Below are positions 1 to 10,100 of a stretch of DNA of 64,000 nt, one piece after another. Position 1 is the first letter of the stretch. Each line of letters starts with the position of its first letter. The stretch lies in contig JADANN010000252.1 of the NCBI GenBank assembly GCA_018806985.1, positions 1 to 64,000 on the forward strand. Direction: 5' to 3'. The notes beneath the pieces are model-generated. The model was not told the origin of the DNA and did not search any database. It was given only the letters and a program-made list of their open reading frames with translations. A program made the translations under genes and the position numbers. The DNA is from Angiostrongylus vasorum. Its lineage: Eukaryota; Nematoda; Chromadorea; Rhabditida; Metastrongylidae.

Positions 1-390
1 CACACTAAGACAAGCTGTTTCTAAAGAAACCAGGCGTAGGATCGCACGCAGTTTGCACAAGCTTCAAGATCAACGCCGTTACAAAGCGGGGGCTAAGCGC
101 TTCATACTTACATGCATGGATGAATACAGAGGCCTTATAGAAGAGCGAAAAACATTAATAAAGGGTACTACATTTATTTTACATTCATTTTACATTTACT
201 TTACAGCCACCTTTTCTTCGACCATTCTTTAGACAGCGAGATCCCAACGGCGAAGTAGATATCACTAATTTTCGGATATTTTTTTAAGGAAACTCTCGTA
301 ATCCTTCGACCGACTTTCTACTAACCTCGACAATGATCCAGCAATTCTTTATATTCTTGTTGAGCAACCACATTATGTCACTTCACTTTT

Positions 391-508
391 TGTTGACGGA
401 AAAGCTGACGTTTCAGCGGATTTCACCTTCCTCACAGTCTGAAAACCTGACCTTTTCAGGGCCCTGAGGAAAGCGAAATCCGCTGAAACGTCAGTTTTCC
501 CGTCGGGA
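391..508. repeat. Inverted pair of hammerhead-like motifs
   Basis: Two arms, 401-437 and 462-498, are near-perfect reverse complements, and weaker similarity extends the match to about 391-508. The right arm on + reads CTGAGGA, then a helix AGCG/CGCT around a 5-nt loop, then GAAACG and 10 nt later CGTC. This fits a hammerhead core (CUGANGA, stem II, GAA, stem III ACG/CGU, cleavage C). The left arm on - is a mutated copy. The pair lies just upstream of the PLE reverse transcriptase relic, where Penelope-like elements are known to carry such ribozymes. The structure is read by eye and activity is not shown. Confidence 0.55.
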
Positions 509-519
509 AATAATAGGGT

Positions 520-2010
520 AACTCTCAAAATCCTCAACCATTATCGGGATAGAAGGCTTAGTTCCAACCTCAAAACAGCGCAAAAGTGTGATATGCGATA
601 GTTTCGAGAACTCGTAAGGTCAAAACCTATTAAGCTACCAATTAGTGATAAAGGTGGAGAATTTGTAGTGATTCTTTATCAGTTAGATGTTGATAAAAAA
701 GAGGAACACATTCATTATGCTTTTTCTTTACCGCCTGTCGTCTGAAAAAGCAATTTAAAAGTAAGTACCAAATATTGGACGCGCAATTATTCATAATGGG
801 AAGCAGGGCAGTTGCGGAATCATTAGTTATTTCGCAACTTAAAATTGAATTGCCATCATGTCTTATCCAAACTTATAAGTTAGCACCTACTGATGATCTG
901 GCATCTACCGAGTCCTTAACTTTCACGGCTACAGCCATCATATGTTGTGTAGACAGCCCCAGGGATAGAACAGCTTGGTTAATGAACTTATTTCTCATTT
1001 TGTTGCCAAAACACAACTCAACACATCTCACGAATTTCCAAATATTTCTGGGCCATCTATGTCACAGGCGTCCTAACAGCACGAATGTAATAGAGTCCTT
1101 CGAATAATGCCGTTTATACTAAGGTGTTGAATAACTCCGCAATGCGAGCCATCCGCGAGCAACACGAAGAAATAATAAAAAAATGTGTGGCTTCTCAACT
1201 CAGTAGTTTATCGTCGTCTTAAATGAGTGTCCAAACAGCTCATTCCTTTGTGCAGAAAATATTACGCTCAAATTGGAGAGTAGACAATGCGACAGTAACA
1301 GTCATCGAGACTTATCATTGCTTTTAGATCTAAGGTGAAAGCATCAGTAATTGATCTCCGGCCATACTCTGCTGCAGACATATAGACGATTGTTTTGCAA
1401 TGTGCTCCATTCAAGAGGTGATGGACGGATGTTTTGACTTGTTCAATAAACAGACAGTGTAGGTAACATCCACGGCGGAAAAACCGATAGAAAACTGATT
1501 TCCATTTCTGACAGTTCAAATTAACTTATGTGAAAACGGCAACGTCACCACGTGGTACCGAAAGCCAACTGATAGAAACACTAGTTCGTCACTTCTCCTG
1601 TCACCCATCACACACAAAAAGGGCACTTGGAAGAAACATGTTTCGAACAGCCGCCAGTGTGTGCACAGGAAGAGGGGGGAAGGAAGAATCCCAGAAGTTG
1701 GAGCAACAAATAGCCATTTTTAATGGCTACGAAACTGTTGCTTCTCAAGATTAAGAGGAAAGCTATAGCCCCTAAGCGATAATTCTATCAATATTAAGTT
1801 TCAGTTTATCTTGCACTTTATTTACAACGAAATAAGTGTGGCTATGAAACGTTGCTTGAGAATGGCCGGTGTAGCGAATTCGGTAACAATAATTAAAATA
1901 ACACCGAGCACTCTCGGGCGCCAGCTAGTTTGCAACCGTCTGTGTGACCGCCTGCACACAATACAAAAACTGCATAATACGTCCTGAAAGGCGCGTGTGG
2001 CGCAGTGGTC
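520..2010 (+). pseudogene. Penelope-like element reverse transcriptase relic
   Basis: Scattered frames match in order the reverse transcriptase of nematode Penelope-like elements: GGEFVVI near 650, SPRDRTAWLMN near 955, NSTNVIESFE near 1078, a mutated fingers/palm region (SKVKASVIDLRP near 1335), WYRKPTDRNT near 1551, PSHTKRALGRNMFRTA near 1593, and a tail with STLGRQL near 1908. Many stops and frameshifts break it, so it is dead. The same segments recur in the relics at 43.5-45.2 kb. No GIY-YIG endonuclease domain could be identified downstream. Confidence 0.8.
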
Positions 2011-2375
2011 GAAGGCGCCCGGCGACACACACGTGGGATCTGTACGCCAATTTGGTCTTCAGCCAATTTCTGTTGTGTCAGATCTTGGAAATTTTATACC
2101 ACTTCGTGATTGATAACAATATGGTATTTGTCCTTGTTATGCCGGTATATCATCTTCTGCTAGTTGATATCAAACTTTTCACATAAAATCTCTCTGTGAT
2201 CGGGAAATTGATAATAAACTTGTACAGAGCTATAAAAGCACTGACTTGGCACTTTAGTAATCTGTGTCACCGTAAGGCCCAGATGTGTATTTATGCATCT
2301 CTGCACTGCTTAATGAAGTAGAATGCACCCACATCCCTCCAGGGGTAATCAGTTCCCTTATGCTCTCCTTCAGAA
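1990..2375 (+). repeat. SINE1, degenerate copy (head and 3' part)
   Basis: The head at 1990-2036 has the tRNA-like A box TGGCGCAGTGG and an adjacent GTGGGATC like the other SINE1 heads. The 3' part at 2265-2375 matches the shared SINE1 body (AAGGCCCAGATGTG..., CTTAATGAAGTAGAATGC). About 220 nt between them do not align, so these may be one decayed copy with an insertion or two fragments. Confidence 0.55.
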
Positions 2376-2694
2376 GTACAGGATCTGCAAGGCTTTCAAC
2401 GTTTCCTTGCTTTGATTTTTTAAAGTGTTTCAGGAATGCTTGGAGTGAGTACCTTGAACACACTGTATAGAATTCAAACATTAGTAGGTAACATCTTATA
2501 ACAGCAATGGAAGTAGAAGCTTCTAAACATGGAAATTTATCACGTCTCCTACCACTTCGCTTCTGTAGAGATGACTTGACAAGTGGTATTCTTCACTTCC
2601 TGAAAAATAGAATCAACCAAGAAATCCGTATTTGAATGCAATTTTTCTCGAAAGTCGGACAATTTTGCCCGGTCATTATAAAAACTAGAGGGGA

Positions 2695-3040
2695 GTGAGG
2701 TAGCAGAGTGATAGTGATGCTGATGATCACGAGCACGAATCCTATTTGATGCTGCTCTCGGCTCATCTAGCCCCTCATTCCTCCGTTGTCGGTAAACTGG
2801 TATCGGGCTCACTCTCTGCATTCCAAATGGAATGCTCTATCCCAGCTATCTTAGGACTCTATGGAGATTCGACTCGCCCAGTATTCGACGACATTTGTAA
2901 TGGAAGGAAAATCCTCAATCAGCAGCCGAAGCCACACGCAAAATTTGGAAGGCCTCCTTGGATGATGGATGCCAGAAGTGCTGGGATTCAGAAGGCAGAT
3001 CTAAAACAAGGGTCGTTCAAGAAAAAACTATATCCAGTCG
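2695..3040 (+). repeat. SINE3 copy
   Basis: This is homologous along its length to 19040-19440 and to the second half of 50965-51420. The head resembles a tRNA (AGAGTGATAGTG, then a decayed B box). The shared body includes GACTCGCCCAGTATTCGACG and AGCAGCCGAAGCCA. A 200-codon open frame over 2746-3348 follows the repeat and is judged a chance frame. Confidence 0.6.
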
Positions 3041-3577
3041 TTGACATTTGTAGATCAGGAGTAGCCAGTGGAATTATTGGTAGGTTTTTTCTCAGGCGGT
3101 TATATATTACAGTACGCAATCTACACGAAAATCAGAGTGTAATTGCAGCGACTTTTCCAACTACTCTTTTCAAGCGCAAGCGAGATAACCGTGCACAAAC
3201 TCTTGCCTTTAATCTGATACCCTTTCCTTCTGAAGGTGCAGTGCTATATAGAATTGGAGAAGTGCTTTTGATTTTTGGCGTCTTACTCGAGGAAACACAC
3301 TTTTGGGGTTGTTTATTTCTGGAACTGCGTCTCTATTTATTAACTTGATTGTAACTTAGACTTCGGATGAAAGAATCAGAGCTTTTCTTACTCCAGTGCG
3401 ATTTTGTACTGCGGAATGAGGTTTGGAAAGGATTAGAACAACTTTAATAAATAAGGGGCCTGTAAGAGTTCTATTTTCGATCAAAAGGGGTGACAGTGAT
3501 TCTTATTTTCGTTAGGCCTTGACAACAGACCTGCACAATATCTACGCTTGCAAAGTAGTTCTTTTCGTAGCCTTCCG

Positions 3578-3870
3578 TCAAGGTTCATTCGATTCAGTCA
3601 GAGAAATTCTTTCAGAATGTCCCCGTAATCTATGACCTGTATTTTCCGTTTTGGGCGATGACAGTACTTTTCCACTATGCGAATCAAGGAGAAAGTTTTG
3701 CCCAATTTTAAAGGCGACTGAAGACGAAAAATTTGTGAAAGCACTCAATCGTATTGACCATGACGTTGAAATATTCGGTCCCCCATACATCAAACTGCAA
3801 CGCTCGAATCACAAATAAATCTCAGTATCTCAAGTTTTGCGCTACGGCGATAAGAAGTATTGGGGTTCAA
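3578..3870. repeat. Repeat R5, also present in a PTR intron
   Basis: The segment from about 3690 (GTGAAAGCACTCAATCGTAT, then CCATACATCAAACTG) through 3860 (TTTTGCGCTACGGCGATAAG) matches 9505-9640. There the repeat runs up to and across the splice acceptor of a PTR exon (TTTTGCGTTGCAG|CGATAAAG). A third, more decayed relative may lie at 53300-53460. The class is not recognised. Confidence 0.45.
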
Positions 3871-6072
3871 AGATGAGTTGTCATTTTGCAGAACTGGATA
3901 CTTCTGCTATGTTTTTTTGACGATGGCGTAATTTCCTTTCCAATGTATGGTTAAGTAGAATCGCAGCTGAACAAAATACGATAGTGCATTGATGTTAAGG
4001 ATGTATCTTTCTTCACCGCAAGAAACAGTCTCAGTGAAGTGCAAAAAGACACCTGCGTGTGGTTGGCTTCAATAACGTTCCAGGCAACACTACAGATTTT
4101 GTCGCCTCATCGCCTCATACATACTTTGGATGAAACACTAACTAGTAATTAAGTTTGCACGGGCACGTGTTGCAGTAGAATAATGAAAAAACCGCCTTTT
4201 TTTAAAAGTGATGCCATCGTGAAGATGAGAAAAAATCATGCTTACGTGATGCTTTTGAAAAATGTCTAGCTGTTTGTTCTGCATTTGTGGTTGCGACTGA
4301 TATCTGGACGAATAGGGTCAATATATCACCCGCGTCAGAATTCCTTTGAGTATATTCCAAAGAAATGACGTTTGACTGGGTTTGAAATGATACGTATTAT
4401 TGCGTGAATTTCGTCCAACCGTCGAGTTGTGCTGACGGCTGCCAGAAGTCGACCTCTTCCTTCGATATCTGAAAATGGACAAGAAGTGGAGGCAAAAAAA
4501 TAAGAAGTTATGCGATTTCTCATTCAGCCTGCACATCACCTTCAACTTCTATTTAGCAAAGTAGTCGAATCGAAAAGAACTATTATATAGAAAATTGTGA
4601 CATCCTTGTTGGAATATACATTGTGCCGATCCCTGTCCTTTTTGCATTCGACTTGTTTCCTTGCATCCATATTTGACGAATTCCTTACAAATTTGCTCCT
4701 GGGTTCGGCTGGTCTTTGGGGATTTTTGGCCTCCTTTTTTGAATGTCATTGAAGGTTGGTCGTGGCGTTCGAATCCTGGATTTGCCGTGCCTTCGCACAT
4801 CTTCAACATATTCATTCGCCAGCTTTTGTTAATCGGGGAGCGCAGGCTAATTCATCTCGGAGGGATAAAGGGTCCGTTTGCTTAAGGCGGAGGTAGGGTG
4901 GAATCACACGTTTGCGCGTAACGAACAACAGCACTACTACAGAGCTGCCAGCATGTTGAAAATGCTCTAGAAAAAAGCCCGTTATTGGTGTGTGCGCTCG
5001 GAGTTTTTTTCTAGTAGGGGATTTTGTAGTGCAGGTTTCGTCATTTTGTAAATGGCAAGATGGTTATTATAGGTGTTAACAGGGTTCATGCACGACTGAA
5101 TGCCATAGAGTTAGTGCCAAATATGACGGACTTCCCGTGGTGTTTTCACTGCCAAATTGTCTACTGCCGAATTGAATGGCTTCAGGCGAATTTCGTTTCA
5201 CATATATTTCGTGCCTTAAACTAAACCTGAACTTAAAAATTAAGTTGAATGACTTTGGCAGAACTAGCACTTTTTGTCTAAAGTGGCAAGCATACTTGGC
5301 AGCGAAACGAATATAATGTTAAATTACGAGAACTTTCATAGTTTTCTTTTAAGCATTACTTCTGCTAGTGATTACCTCACTTCTGTTGATATCTTTTCCT
5401 CGTTTATCACTTGAATCACTATGAGAAATTTACGAAACCTGTATTTGCTTTTTCTTCATTTTTTTGCCAATGGATTGCTTCATTTTAGATTTAAAGCCGA
5501 GTCAGTCATGTATGTCTTGGTCCAGATGGTCGTTGGTGAAATTCTTCGGTCTCGTTCACCCACGGCTAGCCTTGGCCCCCGCTATTGGAATTGCGGAAGA
5601 ATGAGGTCAGTTGTGGGCGTTGAACACATTCACTCCGAAAGACATCAGATCAAAAAGCGTTTTTGTTGCATTTGATTCATCGAAAAAACTCAGCTTATCT
5701 CCATGGAAGCGGAGCCTGTTTGTGTGTTGTTCTTTAAAGTTGTTTTCTTCGGATGAGATTCCTAATTTCTTCACCCATTCACTGTTTTTTACCGTTTTTT
5801 GCCTCCTCTAATTTCGGCTTGGGATATTTGTAGAGCTTTTCCAACTTTTCTATGCCGTGTTTCACTGACGTATTTTCCATAATATTTCACATAAGTTTGA
5901 AGGATTGTTTGAGATTGAGGACAGTTGTGTTCATTATGGTTTGCTTTTTCTAAGAAGCGATATAAGTAGCCGTCGCTTTTTTTCTTACAATAAGTCTTTG
6001 CCACTGTTAAATCTGAGTCCCTTCGGTCTCTGTTGGGCGATAATGCACTCTTCAAGACGGACATAAAGGAAG
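3871..6072. other. No recognised gene
   Basis: The stretch is AT-rich with several short open frames, none with supporting splice structure. A - strand frame at 4549-4815 contains QICKEFVKYGCKETSR, vaguely like a CCCH zinc finger but lacking the spacing. I do not call it. Confidence 0.3.
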
Positions 6073-6265
6073 AGAATAAAGCGTTCGGCGCTGATCAATC
6101 TCCTATAGATGCGCTATGCTTTCAATTCTATTTGTAGAATAGTGGAAGCGACTGAATGCATGTTTGGCGATGGCCCTCTCATATGCCAGCTCAGTGTTTT
6201 TATCGTCTTAAATATGTCCTTTATCAATTTGCCGATCCGGAGCGGTGAAGGGATTTGCTTAACAA
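6073..6265 (-). repeat. SINE1, degenerate copy
   Basis: Shared SINE1 landmarks are present in order, read on +: AATAAAGCGTTCGGCGCTGA, ATGCGCTATGC, GACTGAATGCATG, then CAATTTGCCGATCCGGAG. The tRNA-like head is missing or unrecognisable. The long - strand open frame at 6114-6494 partly lies on this repeat and is therefore doubtful as a gene. Confidence 0.6.
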
Positions 6266-7160
6266 TAGCCGTTGAATCAAGCCACTGAGCAAATTTTGTT
6301 CCAGAACACTTACAATCAAAGCGCCACACACGCATCGAAAGAGTGCAACTATATCGCATCAAACGATAGAGATCTACCGCATTCCCGATAAGATCACCAT
6401 ACGAACATCTGGAAATTCTTTCTCCAATGTATTTCATAGCCAGCGTTTCATTGTTCCTGTACCTGGGCAGTTTCGTTGCGAGTATTCGTTCCATGATTGT
6501 TCTTCCCGTATCCTCGGTTTCCTGCCTCAGTCATGCCGCCGTCTGTTCTCAGGTGACCCGTTTGCAATCCATGGCTCTCTCCCATCACTTTCGCTTTCGC
6601 ACTCTGATCTTCAACTGACGCTGTCCCATACTGAATGTGGCCCAGTTTGGAACTGATCGCAGTCTTTCACTGATTTCGTCGGACACAAAATGATAAAGTA
6701 AAGTGTGATCACTGACATCATTTATCAAAATGCTTATTTCTGCTATGTTTTTCAGCAGAGTAATCAGAGATTTTCAGACATAGGATTCTGGACTTGGTTC
6801 CGATTATTCAAGTCTTTTTACCCTATCTTTCTTTTGTCATTCGTTATTAGAAATAAAGAGTGGTAACGGAATACGCTTTTTGTGGAAAAGCGAAACAAAA
6901 AAAGTGGACTCGAGTACCTGGTTTTCTGGTTCGACTAGCGATAGAAATGACCGGTTTAGAGAACGTGTGCTAGCACCTTTTTAGACAGTCTTTGAAAAAT
7001 TTTGCAAAAACAAATAACTCGAACGTCTCAAAGAACTCGATGAACCTTCGCTCCGAAAGTTTATCCGTACCGCCAAAAATCGTTCTCCTCAATGTCATTC
7101 ACAGGATTATCGTTGTTCGAACTACGCCTCTTCGAAGTTTCACTACATTTTTCAAATTTT
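6266..7160. other. No recognised gene; upstream of the PTR gene
   Basis: No exon, promoter or repeat was recognised. It presumably contains the promoter of the PTR gene, but nematode promoters have no clear motif that can be read here. Confidence 0.3.
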
Positions 7161-7181
7161 TCATTTTGTCTTAGGGTGATG
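7161..7181 (+). promoter_or_regulatory. 3' splice acceptor just before the PTR start codon
   Basis: A pyrimidine-rich tract ending TTTTGTCTTAG is followed after 4 nt by ATG at 7179. This is the usual layout of a spliced-leader trans-splice acceptor in nematodes. It could equally be an ordinary acceptor for an unseen 5' UTR exon. Confidence 0.5.
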
Positions 7182-10100
7182 CCTTCGTTATTATCAGAAT
7201 ATGGTAAGAAATTCGAAGATTGGATGGTGGAGATGTTCTACCAGTATGGTCTAATCCTCGGTAAACATCCATTCTGGTTTTGTGCGGCCCACTAATTTTT
7301 ACTGCCTGTTGTGTACCCGGTTTATTTTCGTTGAAAATCAATCTCGACCTCTATAAGCTATTCGTTCCATTGGATGCACCGGTTAGTGGAGTTTGTTATT
7401 GTCTGATACTTACTGAAACAATTTTAATCCACTTATACAACTTATATTCCTTTTAAATGGTTTTCCAACGAACTAATATTCGACGCCTCTTTTTTGGAAG
7501 ACGTCACTAGATGCTTCATCTACAGTTCCGACTAGCTCTCTTTGGCAAGCAAATCATTAACCAGGCATTGTCACAATATTCAAAAGGCCTTCAATTTTAT
7601 TCATTACCCTAGGGACGCGTCATATATTCACTTCATTCAATGCATTCAGTAGTTTGCAAGAACACGCCGAGGTACCAACTTAGTGTTTCTTTAGCCTCGC
7701 CGACAAATATGCTAGCAATTTGCAAGCCATAAAGGAAATGGGCCTTGGGTTCGCATACAGCTCATGATTGAACCGACAGCCATATGTGTATTACACTGCG
7801 GCTCTAACCAATTTTCTACACATTATGCTGTAATCTTAGCAATTTTTTTTACCCACAAAGAAGAACCAGTTAATCCCACGAATCCGAAATTTGTTTATGA
7901 GGAAAAATCTGGCTCATACTTGTTAAGATGATACGATTCGCCTTTTTTTCTGATGGAACAATCAAACCGTAGACTCCTAGTTAAGCTATAGTTTTTGATA
8001 GTAGTAAGAACCCTCACAATTCTTTGCGTGAAATGATCATGTTACCATGCAGGACCATGTTTATGGTGATTTTGTCAACTTGTTGTTTTTAAAATGTTGC
8101 AATTTTGAGGTGCGCTACGAACATGAACGAAGTTTAATATTTGATGAGATGTCGATGGGAGATTTAACAAAAAATTAAAGAAGCGGTATCTTCGGGACAA
8201 AGTGCATCTCAGCAACAACGACGACAGCCTCGTGACAATAGCCAGCTAGCAGCCCACTTAGAGATTCATAAATCACAAGACGATCTGAAGGGACGTGTCG
8301 ATGACCAAAAAAACACAAACAAATATTACCAGAAGTAAACGACAGAGTAAAGTGGACCCACACAAAAGGGAAATGATGGTTAAAAAGACACATGGCCGTA
8401 ATTCCGCAGGTAAGGATTATCGCTCGATAACATTGTCACTAAACAAGTGCGGTTTTTAGTCCACCACGCATTCATATAATTTACAGCACCGAGGAAAACT
8501 GATATTCTTCGATTCTACGTCGTTCATAAAAAACTTCGAAAACCTACTGCAATCGAAATATCTTGGACCTCTCTATGAATATACGACTAAAATGATGAAG
8601 GTAACAATGGAATTTCATGGCGAACATTACGGGTTGGAAGATTTTTGCTACAAGGATTCAGGTCATCCGGTAAGTAGTAATATTTCACTACTATCATAAT
8701 GTAGTGTTAATGCTGTGACTTGAACACTATCCAAAGTCAGGTTATGCGGTTTTGCTGACTGACTCCGTGCCAATGTAGATACGAAGAATTTACCTCCTCA
8801 CCTTTTTAATATCCACTCTATAGGTGCAGATGATACTCTGAATCTTATTTTATGTGTGTGTATTGGCTCAGGAATGCGACAATTCACTTAATCTTTGGAT
8901 AAAACATGCAAATGTCCTATTCGAAGATGGGAAAGTGAAAACGAATCCGAATCTTCAGCTCTCGTATCCAGTACTCTACTTATTCAACCGACCAAGAGAC
9001 ATTGGAAATGTAAGTGGGACCGATAATTATTTTTTTCTTGATTAGTCAAAGCATTTGTCATTAGCTCGTCCCTACTTGTGCAACTACACTGTTAAGGTGA
9101 TTTATGGTGTAGACGTTAAAGGAGAGAAAAATGAAATTCAAGGAGCACGAGTACTCACTCTACACTGGTTTGTTTATGCTGGATACCTTTATGTTCTTCC
9201 TCACTCAAAAATTGATCAGCTGATAGATGAACAAAACATATTATGACGTTCTCCTAGGATGATCGACTATCCGGGAACACCGGAGAATGACGCTGCTTAT
9301 TACCAGTACAGAGAGACCATAATGGATTTTTGGAGAGATGTGATGAAAGTGACGGCCTTCGAAATCATACCACATAAGTAGGTATCACGTCGATATTCAA
9401 GAATACTTGTTCAACAACTGAACTTATGAGTGCACTTGTGCTCAGCATCCGTCCTCTGATTGTCTTTTTCCCGATTTTAAAAGTCGACGGAATGCAGAGA
9501 TTTTTATGAAAGCACTCATTCGTACTGACCATCATGGCGAATCATTCAGTAACCATACATCAAACTGTAGAGCTTATGCATGATCGTTTTTTTTCAAACA
9601 AATATAAATATCTCACATTTTGCGTTGCAGCGATAAAGCAATGGACGACGAAATGATGAAAATCATCGAGACCACGGTGCCATTTGCTGTACCGGCTACC
9701 GTAATGCTTATGTTCTATGTGGTATTTGCAAACTGGAGTTCTGTTAAACATAAGTAAGTCTCTTTTATTGCATTTATACTGGCAACATACGTTTTTCTAG
9801 TAATGTCTATGGATTTGAGATCAAAACCACTTGAGATGTATCTTGGTGTGTGGACCGTGATTTTGGCTCTGATATGTACATTTGGCATCTTCTTTTGGTT
9901 CGGTGCTGCGTTCAATCCCCGTGACTTCAACTATGCCTTTTCTCGTTTTAGCAGTCGGTATGCTTTGTTTTTCAATCAGGATGTTATCTATCTAAAGACA
10001 CCCTGATACTGTAATACAGTTTTTTGTTCTTCAGAAAAGAGTCTTCATTTTATCTTCGAATGCCATTGACGTAATTCTGAAGTCGTACAGTTGTAATGCC

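Noticed and set aside
2746..3348. 200-codon + ORF
   Set aside because: The first half is SINE3 repeat, which is not open in the other copies, and no family resemblance or splice context was seen.
6114..6494. 126-codon - ORF that reads plausibly
   Set aside because: Its 3' half overlaps a SINE1 copy, and no splice sites or family match were seen.
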